From Candidatus Sulfopaludibacter sp. SbA3 (GTDB lineage Bacteria > Acidobacteriota > Terriglobia > Bryobacterales > Bryobacteraceae): a DNA stretch of 8,962 nt. The translations under genes and the position numbers were made by a program. The stretch lies in NCBI GenBank assembly GCA_945900935.1, contig CAMDKT010000212.1, positions 1-8,962 of the forward strand. Direction: 5' to 3'. A model generated the notes under the pieces. It was not told where the DNA came from. It made no database searches and saw only the letters and a list, made by a program, of their open reading frames with translations. Below are positions 1-5,622 of the stretch, piece by piece (position 1 is the first letter of the stretch; each line of letters begins with the position of its first letter).

Positions 1-1055
1 AGCGTCCGGCTCGCCAAATTGCCTAGCCCATTCGCCAGATCCGCATTATACCGCGTCACCATCGCGTCGTAAGCAAAGTTGCCATCGGCCCCGAAGACAA
101 TTTCCCGAAGCAAATAATAACGGAGCGCATCGGCGCCCATCGCCTGCCGGATCGGTTCCGGCCGTACAATATTCCCACGCGATTTCGACATCTTGTTGTT
201 ATCGAACAGCAAGAATCCATGCGCATAAATCTTCTTCGGCAGCGGCCAACCAGCCGCCCACAAAAACGTCGGCCAGTAGATCGCGTGGAAGCGAACAATC
301 TCCTTGCCGATCATGTGTATGTCCGCCGGCCACAGCGCAGTCCCCTCCACGGCGCTCATATATGTCGTCAGCGCGTCGAACCAAACATAGAACACATGCC
401 CGGGTTCATCCGGAACCGGGATGCCCCATTTTATCGTGGTCCGGCTGATGGAAAGGTCCTTCAACCCGCCTTCCTGTTTCAGAAATGCCAGGACTTCGTT
501 CCGCCGCGTCTCAGGCTGCAGGAAATCCGGATTCTCTTCGTGGAAGGCGATCAGCTTGTCCGTAAACGCCGCCAGCTTGAAGAAGCAGTTCTCCTCCGTC
601 ACCAGCTCCAATGGTTGTCCCGTCTCCGGGTCCGTGTCGCCGTCCTTGGCGTCCTGCACAAACGCTTCCTGCACCACCGAGTAATACCCGGTGTAGGAAC
701 TCTTATAGATGTACCCGTTGTCCTTGCAGCGCTGGTACAACTCCTGCACTTTCTTCGCATGATCCGCCGATGTCGTCCGCTGGAAGTAGTCGATACCGAA
801 CTCAAAGTTCTCCCAGGTCTGCCGGAACTCCGCGGAAATCGCGTCCGTAAACTCCTGCGGCGACTTCCCCGCCTTCCGCGCGCTCCGCTCAATTTTCTGC
901 CCGTGCTCGTCGGTGCCCGTTGTCAGCCGCGCATCGAAGCCCTGCATCCGTTTGTAGCGCTTCAAAACGTCGGAAGCCATGGTTGTGTAGGCGTGCCCGA
1001 TGTGCGGCGCGGCGTTGACGTAGTAAATCGGCGTTGTAATGTAGAACTTTTCCAT
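1..1055 (-). CDS. metG: Methionyl-tRNA synthetase, N-terminal 351 residues (runs off the left edge)
   Basis: Class I aminoacyl-tRNA synthetase that charges tRNA-Met with methionine in the cytoplasm, using ATP. The protein begins MEKFYITTPIYYVNAAPHIG. The HIGH nucleotide-binding motif is at residues 18-21 (PHIGHAYT), TGTDEHGQK follows, and the KMSKS loop (NNKMSKSRGN) is at about 288-292. Near the edge the sequence reads NADLANGLGNLASR, the usual entry to the anticodon-binding domain, so the C-terminal part lies outside the window. The connective-peptide region (YSVVQEAFVQDAKDGDTDP) lacks the paired zinc-binding cysteines of the E. coli and Thermus enzymes and resembles the zinc-free type known from Bacillus. 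The ATG at 1055 gives the family's normal N-terminus. No good Shine-Dalgarno is visible (GAAAGAG lies 14 nt upstream). The start is only 8 bp after the larC stop, so the two are probably cotranscribed. Identity is essentially certain. Confidence 0.97.
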   Translation of the reverse strand, partial: MEKFYITTPIYYVNAAPHIGHAYTTMASDVLKRYKRMQGFDARLTTGTDEHGQKIERSARKAGKSPQEFTDAISAEFRQTWENFEFGIDYFQRTTSADHAKKVQELYQRCKDNGYIYKSSYTGYYSVVQEAFVQDAKDGDTDPETGQPLELVTEENCFFKLAAFTDKLIAFHEENPDFLQPETRRNEVLAFLKQEGGLKDLSISRTTIKWGIPVPDEPGHVFYVWFDALTTYMSAVEGTALWPADIHMIGKEIVRFHAIYWPTFLWAAGWPLPKKIYAHGFLLFDNNKMSKSRGNIVRPEPIRQAMGADALRYYLLREIVFGADGNFAYDAMVTRYNADLANGLGNLASRT

Positions 1056-1063
1056 TTTGTGAA

Positions 1064-2218
1064 CTAGAACTCTTTCAAATAAGCAAACTGCGCTTCCGCC
1101 AGCACTTTCTTCAACGGAACGCCCTGCGCGGCCGCCAGCGTCCGGCAGTCGTCGTACTCCGGGCTTGCGCCCTGCGCGGTGACCTTCATCCGCACCTTGC
1201 CAAATGGCGTTTCGACAACCACTTCGCTCCGCGCCTGCACCCGCCGTTCCGCCGCGTACATCCGCAGTCCCAGCGTTGTCGTCTCTTCCAGAATAATCTT
1301 GGCGAGCGCTTCCTGGTGCGCCGGATTCGCGATCACCGAGAGCAGCGAACCGGGGCGGTTCTTCTTCATCAGCAACGGCTGAATTGTAACGTCCAGCGCC
1401 CCCGCGGCGAACAGCCGGTCCATCGCGTAGCCCAAAACCTGCGGCGTCGAGTCGTCGATATTGGCTTCTATCACCGTCACCGTCGTGGACTCAATCGCCG
1501 CCGTCCGCGCCCCGATCACCGCGCGCAAAACGTTCGCCTGCATGGGAAATTCTTTCGTCCCAGCGCCAAAGCCGGTGCTCTCAATCGTCATCGCCGGCAT
1601 CGACCCGAACCCGGCGGCGAGCGCCGACACAATGGCCGCCCCCGTTGGCGTCGTCAACTCCATCTCCGGGCCTTTGGAGTAAACCGGTTTGTTCACCAGC
1701 AACTCCGCCGTCGCCGGCGCCGGGACCGGCAGCGTGCCATGGTCGGTCTCCACCGTTCCACTGCCAACGTTGATCGGCGAGCAATAGATCTCGCCAATCT
1801 GCAACAGCTCGAACCCGAAACAGGCACCGACGATATCGGAAATCGAATCCACCGCGCCGACTTCATGGAAGTGAACCTTCTCCAGCGGCTGATGATGAAT
1901 CTTCGATTCCGCCGCGCCCAGCGCATTGAATACGGCAAGCGAACGCTGCTTCGTCTGATCGCTCAAGCGCGTCGCGTTCTCGATGATTTTGATGATGTGG
2001 GGCAAATGGCGGTGGGCCTTCTGCTCCCCGCCGTGTACGTGGAATTTCGTCGCGCCGATACCGCGCCGTTTGGTTTTTTCGAAGGAATAGGTGGCGCCAA
2101 GGTTCAGCGAATCCAGCGCGTCCATCAGCGCGGCACCGTCCGCGCCCGCGTCGATGAGCGCGCCTACGGTCATATCGCCGCTGATGCCGGAAAATGCGTC
2201 GAAATAGCAGGTTTTCAT
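1064..2218 (-). CDS. larC: LarC, nickel-pincer cofactor (NPN) biosynthesis protein, DUF111 family
   Basis: 384 residues, full length for the family. LarC is a CTP-dependent nickel insertase (cyclometallase) that completes the nickel-pincer nucleotide cofactor used by lactate racemase LarA and related racemases/epimerases. That role comes from the family. Visible hallmarks: N-terminus MKTCYFDAFSGISGDM, His-rich KAHRHLPHI (about 68-75), VHFHEVGAVDSISDIVG (115-131), DHGTLPVPAPAT (159-170), ELTTPTGAAI (187-196), the C-terminal-domain start EANIDDSTPQ (251-260), MKKNRPGSLLSV (284-295) and SPEYDDC (352-358). In Lactobacillus plantarum the gene is split by a programmed frameshift (larC1/larC2); here both halves are one continuous frame. 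The ATG at 2218 is the only sensible start, as an in-frame stop lies about 36 nt upstream. There is no clear ribosome-binding site. No larA, larB or larE is in the window; the nearby PurE-family gene is a true purE, not larB. Confidence 0.95.
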   Translation of the reverse strand: MKTCYFDAFSGISGDMTVGALIDAGADGAALMDALDSLNLGATYSFEKTKRRGIGATKFHVHGGEQKAHRHLPHIIKIIENATRLSDQTKQRSLAVFNALGAAESKIHHQPLEKVHFHEVGAVDSISDIVGACFGFELLQIGEIYCSPINVGSGTVETDHGTLPVPAPATAELLVNKPVYSKGPEMELTTPTGAAIVSALAAGFGSMPAMTIESTGFGAGTKEFPMQANVLRAVIGARTAAIESTTVTVIEANIDDSTPQVLGYAMDRLFAAGALDVTIQPLLMKKNRPGSLLSVIANPAHQEALAKIILEETTTLGLRMYAAERRVQARSEVVVETPFGKVRMKVTAQGASPEYDDCRTLAAAQGVPLKKVLAEAQFAYLKEF

Positions 2219-2239
2219 GGGAAGAAACTCGGAGTATTC

Positions 2240-2245
2240 ATTATC
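2240..2245 (-). promoter_or_regulatory. Possible -10 element of larC
   Basis: On the minus strand this hexamer is GATAAT, five of six matches to TATAAT, 22 bp upstream of the larC ATG. No good -35 hexamer sits 16-18 bp further upstream; that stretch is G-rich. It would give a very short leader. Pattern match only. Confidence 0.2.
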
Positions 2246-2276
2246 TCACTCCCGCCAACCACCCACACGGGTTCCT

Positions 2277-2300
2277 CCCTCGCGCCCTCGCTCCCCACCC
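2277..2300 (-). other. G-quadruplex-type motif upstream of larC
   Basis: The minus strand carries four runs of at least three G (complements of 2277-2279, 2285-2287, 2293-2296 and 2298-2300) separated by loops of 5, 5 and 1 nt. This fits the standard G3N1-7 four-tract rule. It lies about 59 nt upstream of the larC start on the larC sense strand, so it could form in DNA or in a longer leader RNA. Whether it folds or matters is unknown; GC-rich DNA produces such motifs by chance. Confidence 0.4.
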
Positions 2301-2422
2301 GCCAGGGTCAGTAGGCCAAAGCTTCGGCGACGTTGAACCGGGTATTCAATTCGGACATCAGCACCCAAATTGGCCTCGGCACCCTCGACAATTGACCACT
2401 TGGCTCTGATAGAGTTACCCGC

Positions 2423-2455
2423 GCCGGCGGGGGCGGCGCCGCCGCCCCCGCCGGC
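2423..2455. repeat. Perfect GC-only hairpin, 15-bp arms and 3-nt loop
   Basis: The arm at 2423-2437 (GCCGGCGGGGGCGGC) is the exact reverse complement of 2441-2455, with loop GCC at 2438-2440. All 33 bases are G or C. It sits between the inverted repeats of the candidate element. There is no T tract after it on either strand, so it is not a classical intrinsic terminator, although such a stable hairpin 3' of purK could stop exonucleases or impede polymerase. Confidence 0.75.
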
Positions 2456-2473
2456 AGGCAAGGCATCATCATC

Positions 2474-2489
2474 CCCGCCTTCGGGCGGG
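2474..2489. repeat. 6-bp hairpin with TTCG tetraloop
   Basis: CCCGCC, TTCG, GGCGGG: a perfect stem closed by C-G around a UUCG loop, one of the most stable RNA tetraloops. It is 18 bp to the right of the large GC hairpin and, on the minus strand, lies downstream of purK. On the plus strand a short T run follows at 2500-2504, but no plus-strand gene ends here. It may help form the 3' end of the purEK transcript, but a U tract on the purK strand is missing. Confidence 0.5.
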
Positions 2490-2622
2490 CGGCGGGTCAT
2501 TTTTGACGAACAAAGCCGGGTCATTCTTCGAGAGTGCCGAAGAAAGTGGCGAGCTACGCGGCGGCAAGGCACACAAATTGGCGAGTGCTTGTCTATCCGC
2601 AAAGGCCCGCGGCAAAGGACAG

Positions 2623-3762
2623 TTACGGTAGTAACAAAGCGCGAGCGGCCAACGCCGTTTCCGCAGCCGCTTCAGCAGTTGCCCCCAACGCCGTCAAATG
2701 ACCCATTTTGCGCCCTGGTCGTGCCGACACCTTGCCATATAGATGTAACTTCACATTGGGCAGGGCGAGCGCCGCCGGCCAGTTAGGCTCGCCGGCATCC
2801 CATAGGTCGCCCATCAGGTTAGCCATCGCCGCCGGGCATAACTGTTCCGTCGATCCCAGCGGCAATCCGCAGGCCGCGCGCAGTTGCTGCTCAAATTGCG
2901 ATGTTACACAGGCATCAAAACTAAAATGACCAGAGTTGTGCGGCCGGGGCGCAAGCTCATTGATAAGTAAGCGTCCGTCCGTTGTGACAAAGAACTCGAC
3001 ACAGAGCACGCCAATCACATCGAGTTTTTCAAGTACCGTTCGCGCGATCTCCACCGCCTCGGCAGCCATCTCCGGCCGGACGCGGCCCGGCGCCCGCGTC
3101 AGATCCAAAATGTGGTTTTTGTGATCGTTTTCCACGACGCCGTAGTGAACGAACGAGCCATCCGCGCCGCGCGCGGCGACCACGGATGCCTCTTTTTCAA
3201 AGTCGATCCATGCCTCCAGCACGCACTCCTGGCCCGCCATTCGCCGCCACGCTTCCTCGGCCGCCGAGAGGGCATGAATCCTGATTTGTCCCTTCCCGTC
3301 ATAACCGAACCCAGCCGTCTTCAGAATCGCCTTCGGCCCGATTTCCTCCAAGCCGCGAGTTAGATCTTCCAGCGAACGAACTTCGCGAAACGGTGCCACC
3401 GGGAAGCCATTCGCGACTAAAAAGCGTTTTTCCCGCAATCGGTTCTGCGTCGTGTGCAGAACCTCCCCCCGCGGCCGTACCTGTGAATATTCCGCCGCCG
3501 CCGCCGCCGTCTCAGCGGGGACGTTTTCGAATTCGAACGTCACTACCCCCACCTGTTGGGCAAACCGCCGTACCGCATCCAGATCTTCATACGGCGCGAC
3601 AATCTCTAAATCCGCGACTTGTCCCGTCGGCGTATCCGTATCGGGAGAAAATGTATGGACACGATATCCCATCCGCCTCGCCGCGATTGCGAACATCCGG
3701 CCCAATTGGCCGCTCCCAAGCACGCCCACTGTCGCGCCCGGCAAAATGACCCGCGGACTCAT
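2623..3762 (-). CDS. purK: 5-(carboxyamino)imidazole ribonucleotide synthase, PurK (ATP-grasp)
   Basis: 379 residues, close to the usual PurK length. It converts AIR, bicarbonate and ATP to N5-CAIR, the step before PurE in de novo purine synthesis, in the cytoplasm. Seen in the sequence: N-terminal dinucleotide-like loop VGVLGSGQLGRM (12-23), TFEFENVP (75-82), ATP-grasp segment KAILKTAGFGYDGKGQ (144-159), IDFEKEASVVAARG (186-199), catalytic and metal-binding segment LLINELAPRPHNSGH (265-279), and the C-terminal LHLYGKVSARPGRKMGHL (339-356). The open frame extends upstream through purE, but the ATG at 3762 is chosen because it gives the family N-terminus and is preceded by AGGAG with 5-nt spacing. 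The ATG overlaps the purE stop in an ATGA, indicating translational coupling. Confidence 0.97.
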   Translation of the reverse strand: MSPRVILPGATVGVLGSGQLGRMFAIAARRMGYRVHTFSPDTDTPTGQVADLEIVAPYEDLDAVRRFAQQVGVVTFEFENVPAETAAAAAEYSQVRPRGEVLHTTQNRLREKRFLVANGFPVAPFREVRSLEDLTRGLEEIGPKAILKTAGFGYDGKGQIRIHALSAAEEAWRRMAGQECVLEAWIDFEKEASVVAARGADGSFVHYGVVENDHKNHILDLTRAPGRVRPEMAAEAVEIARTVLEKLDVIGVLCVEFFVTTDGRLLINELAPRPHNSGHFSFDACVTSQFEQQLRAACGLPLGSTEQLCPAAMANLMGDLWDAGEPNWPAALALPNVKLHLYGKVSARPGRKMGHLTALGATAEAAAETALAARALLLP

Positions 3763-4244
3763 GGCAGCTCCTGTCCGCGGACCATGTGATTCAATTCGCG
3801 CCGGTAGGCATGCAGTTGCTCCCGCAGCGCCGGTCGCGTATTCGATAAAATCGCTACAGCCAAAAGCGCCGCGTTCGTCGCCCCGGCTTTTCCAATCGCC
3901 ATCGTGCCCACCGGGATCCCGCCCGGCATCTGCGCAATCGAAAGCAATGAATCCATTCCCTTCAGCGCGTGGCTCTCTACCGGCACTCCAAGAACCGGTA
4001 CCACGGTCTGTGCCGCCGCCATCCCTGGTAAATGCGCCGCGCCACCGGCCCCCGCTATTATTACTTCCAAACCCCGCGCCTCCGCCCCCGCCGCGTACTC
4101 CGCCAGCAATTCCGGCGTCCGGTGCGCCGAGACTACTTTGCATTCATGCGGAACAGCAAACCGCGTCAAAATCTCGTCCGCGTGCTGCATCGTGTCCCAA
4201 TCGGACTTGCTGCCCATGATGATTCCGACGAGAGGTTTTTCCAC
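3759..4244 (-). CDS. purE: N5-carboxyaminoimidazole ribonucleotide mutase, PurE class I
   Basis: 161 residues from the chosen start. It moves the carboxyl group of N5-CAIR (made by PurK) to give CAIR. Seen: LVGIIMGSKSDWDTM (5-19) with the GSKSDW phosphate loop, VSAHRTP (38-44) containing the catalytic histidine at 41, AGAGGAAHLPGM (64-75), PVLGVPVES (83-91) and MPGGIPVGTMAIG (106-118). All are typical of the bacterial mutase that works with PurK. The GTG at 4244 gives the normal family N-terminus (MEKPLVGIIMGSKSDW). A TTG at 4301 would add 19 residues (PAGLLANYRKK...) not usual for PurE and would leave only 4 bp to the divergent gene; neither start has a strong Shine-Dalgarno. LarB has a PurE-like domain, but this short protein lacks LarB's extra N-terminal region, so purE is preferred. 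Confidence 0.95.
   Translation of the reverse strand: MEKPLVGIIMGSKSDWDTMQHADEILTRFAVPHECKVVSAHRTPELLAEYAAGAEARGLEVIIAGAGGAAHLPGMAAAQTVVPVLGVPVESHALKGMDSLLSIAQMPGGIPVGTMAIGKAGATNAALLAVAILSNTRPALREQLHAYRRELNHMVRGQELP
3768..3772 (-). promoter_or_regulatory. Ribosome-binding site of purK
   Basis: AGGAG on the minus strand, 5 nt before the ATG at 3762 and lying within the last codons of purE. It decides the purK start against the much longer open frame that continues upstream. Confidence 0.8.
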
Positions 4245-4249
4245 TTTGA

Positions 4250-4279
4250 TTGCGTCAACCCTGACTTTCTTACGATAAT
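4250..4279 (+). promoter_or_regulatory. Possible promoter of the sulfatase gene
   Basis: GATAAT at 4274-4279 matches the -10 consensus at five of six positions. TTGCGT at 4250-4255, 18 bp upstream, is a weak -35 (three of six). Transcription would start about 20 nt before the sulfatase ATG. The 61-bp space between the divergent purE and sulfatase starts has to hold the control signals of both genes. Low confidence. Confidence 0.25.
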
Positions 4280-4305
4280 TCGCCAGGAGCCCCGCAGGCA
4301 AGTTT

Positions 4306-5622
4306 ATGAAGCGTCGTGAATTTCTTTTCTCGCTGGCGCCGGCGATTTCGCCGCGACCGAATATCGTATTGATTCTCGCTGACGATCTCGGCTCGGCGGA
4401 CCTAAGCTGTTATGGATCCAAAGACTTACGTACACCGGCCATCGACTCCTTGGCGGCCGCCGGACTCCGTTTCCGGCAGGCCTACGCCAACGCGCCGGAG
4501 TGTACGCCGAGCCGCTGCGCTTTATTAACGGGGCGTTATCAACAACGGGTGGGCGGGCTGGAATGCGCGATCGGGCTTGGCAATGTGGGCCGTTATGACG
4601 AGGCGGTTTGGCTCCAAAAACGGGGAGAACTGGGTCTGCCAGCGAGCGAGTCGACACTGCCCAAATTGTTAAAGGCAAGAGGGTATGATACGGCGATCTT
4701 TGGGAAATGGCACCTCGGTTACCTGGACAAGTTTGGCCCGAACCGGCACGGATTCGACGAGTTTTTCGGCATTCTTGGCGGCGCGGCGGACTATTTCCGG
4801 TACACCGAAGAGGACAAGGCGATGGTGCTTCGGCATAACGGGAAGCCGGTGCAAACGAACGGTTATTTGACCGACTTGGTAGGGCAAAACGCACTAAAGT
4901 GGCTTAAAAAGAGAACAAACAAGAAACCTTTTTTCCTTTACGTACCGTTCAGTGCGCCGCACAGCCCTTTTCAGACACGCGAAGATGAGACGAAAGCGGG
5001 CGTCCAATGGCGGGGCGCCAATCGACCGGCGCTGCTGAAAATGATCGAACAGATGGATGAGCAGGTCGGAGCGATTCTCCGGCAGATCGACGAAATGGGA
5101 GCAAGGGAAAATACGATCGTCCTTTTCATGAGCGACAACGGCGCTCCGGCCGGCGGGAGCAACGCGCCGCTGCGGGGCGCGAAAAGCAGTGTGTACGAGG
5201 GCGGAATCCGGATGCCGCTGCTTGTCCGGTGGCCGGGAGTTTTGGCGCCAGGAAGCGTCACCGATCAGGTGACCCTGATGATGGATGTGACGGCGACACT
5301 GGCAGCCGCGGCTGGCGTGGCGGGGGCGAAGTTTGACGGGCTCGATCTGCGGGCGGAATGGCGCGGAGAACGGCCGCTCCGGAAGCGAACGGTGTTTTGG
5401 CGCTATAAGCGGGAGAAGAACCGGCGGAAGGCGGTTCGCGACGGGGATTGGAAATTGGTTTCCGATACCGGCAAGGAGTCGCTATTTAACTTAAGCACCG
5501 ATCCGCTGGAGAAGGAAAACCTGAGCGAGTCTAACCCAGCGGTGGCCGCGCGGTTACGCGGCCTGCTGGCGGATTGGGAGAAGGCCACGGCGGCGCTGCG
5601 TTTGAGCGATTTTCCGGCTTAG
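4306..5622 (+). CDS. Sulfatase of the formylglycine-dependent arylsulfatase family
   Basis: 438 residues. Family members hydrolyse sulfate esters in the periplasm or outside the cell after an active-site Cys is oxidised to formylglycine. Seen: metal-binding LILADDLGSADLSCYG (22-37; D26, D27), signature CTPSRCALLTGRY (66-78) with the modifiable C66 in CxPSR, FGKWHLG (132-138; K134, H136), SAPHSPF (216-222; H219), metal ligands in MSDNGAP (275-281; D277, N278) and LRGAKSSVYEGGIRMP (289-304; K293). The C-terminal subdomain ends with DGDWKLV and the usual LFNLSTDPLEKENL. The catalytic set looks complete. The substrate cannot be read from the sequence. The N-terminus MKRREFLFSLAPAIS resembles a Tat signal (RR then FL) but its hydrophobic core is only about 8 residues before the domain begins. 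ATG at 4306 has only a weak upstream site (AGGAG 16 nt away). The stop overlaps the stop of the convergent gene. Confidence 0.93.
   Translation: MKRREFLFSLAPAISPRPNIVLILADDLGSADLSCYGSKDLRTPAIDSLAAAGLRFRQAYANAPECTPSRCALLTGRYQQRVGGLECAIGLGNVGRYDEAVWLQKRGELGLPASESTLPKLLKARGYDTAIFGKWHLGYLDKFGPNRHGFDEFFGILGGAADYFRYTEEDKAMVLRHNGKPVQTNGYLTDLVGQNALKWLKKRTNKKPFFLYVPFSAPHSPFQTREDETKAGVQWRGANRPALLKMIEQMDEQVGAILRQIDEMGARENTIVLFMSDNGAPAGGSNAPLRGAKSSVYEGGIRMPLLVRWPGVLAPGSVTDQVTLMMDVTATLAAAAGVAGAKFDGLDLRAEWRGERPLRKRTVFWRYKREKNRRKAVRDGDWKLVSDTGKESLFNLSTDPLEKENLSESNPAVAARLRGLLADWEKATAALRLSDFPA

Larger units (their letters stand above)
2374..2542. mobile_element. Candidate miniature or relic insertion element bounded by 24-bp imperfect inverted repeats
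   Basis: The left end 2374-2397, read rightward, and the right end 2519-2542, read leftward, match at 19 of 24 positions. Shared blocks are TCGGCAC, CTCGA and TGACC. Inside the right end is a further partial copy: GGGTCATT followed by T-rich sequence occurs at 2494 and again at 2518, 24 bp apart, both in the same direction. Outside the left end, GCACCC-AAATTGGCC (2361-2375) looks like a diverged partial copy of the same unit. Several related repeats at each end recall IS21-family termini, but I compare from memory only. The 121-bp interior has no transposase and holds two GC hairpins. So this is either a MITE-like non-autonomous element, a solo relic, or an intergenic repeat family. No clean target-site duplication abuts the ends. 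Confidence 0.42.
2219..2622. other. Non-coding gap between purK and larC, rich in repeats and hairpins
   Basis: 404 bp without a convincing gene. Open frames exist on both strands, but their translations are low-complexity (Ala/Pro-rich on plus, Gly/Arg-rich on minus), run into neighbouring genes and show no recognisable motif. The gap contains, from left to right, the upstream region of larC with a G-rich minus strand, then an inverted-repeat pair enclosing two GC hairpins, then unremarkable sequence up to the purK stop. The length and structure contrast with the tight spacing (-4 to +8 bp) between the other leftward genes, so purEK and larC-metG are probably separate transcription units or an operon split by an insertion. 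Confidence 0.7.

Noticed and set aside
219..1067. 282-codon open frame on the plus strand
   Set aside because: Lies antisense to metG, which has complete family motifs; the translation is Arg/Leu-rich without a recognisable domain or ribosome-binding site.
1316..2314. 332-codon open frame on the plus strand, very Arg-rich
   Set aside because: Antisense shadow of larC produced by GC-rich codon structure; no motif.
2423..2455. Large GC hairpin as a rho-independent terminator of purEK
   Set aside because: No U tract follows on either strand, so it does not meet the intrinsic terminator pattern; kept only as a hairpin.
2246..2786. Open frames through the purK-larC gap (plus 2370-2786, minus 2246-2602)
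   Set aside because: Low-complexity Pro/Ala or Gly/Arg translations that cross the hairpins and inverted repeats and, on the plus strand, run antisense into purK; no start signal or family resemblance.
3763..4143. Upstream extension of the purK frame to 506 codons
   Set aside because: The extra residues overlap purE in another frame and are Gly/Arg-rich; the ATG at 3762 with AGGAG 5 nt upstream gives the normal PurK start.
3452..4219. 255-codon Pro/Ser-rich frame on the plus strand
   Set aside because: Antisense to purK and purE; compositional shadow.
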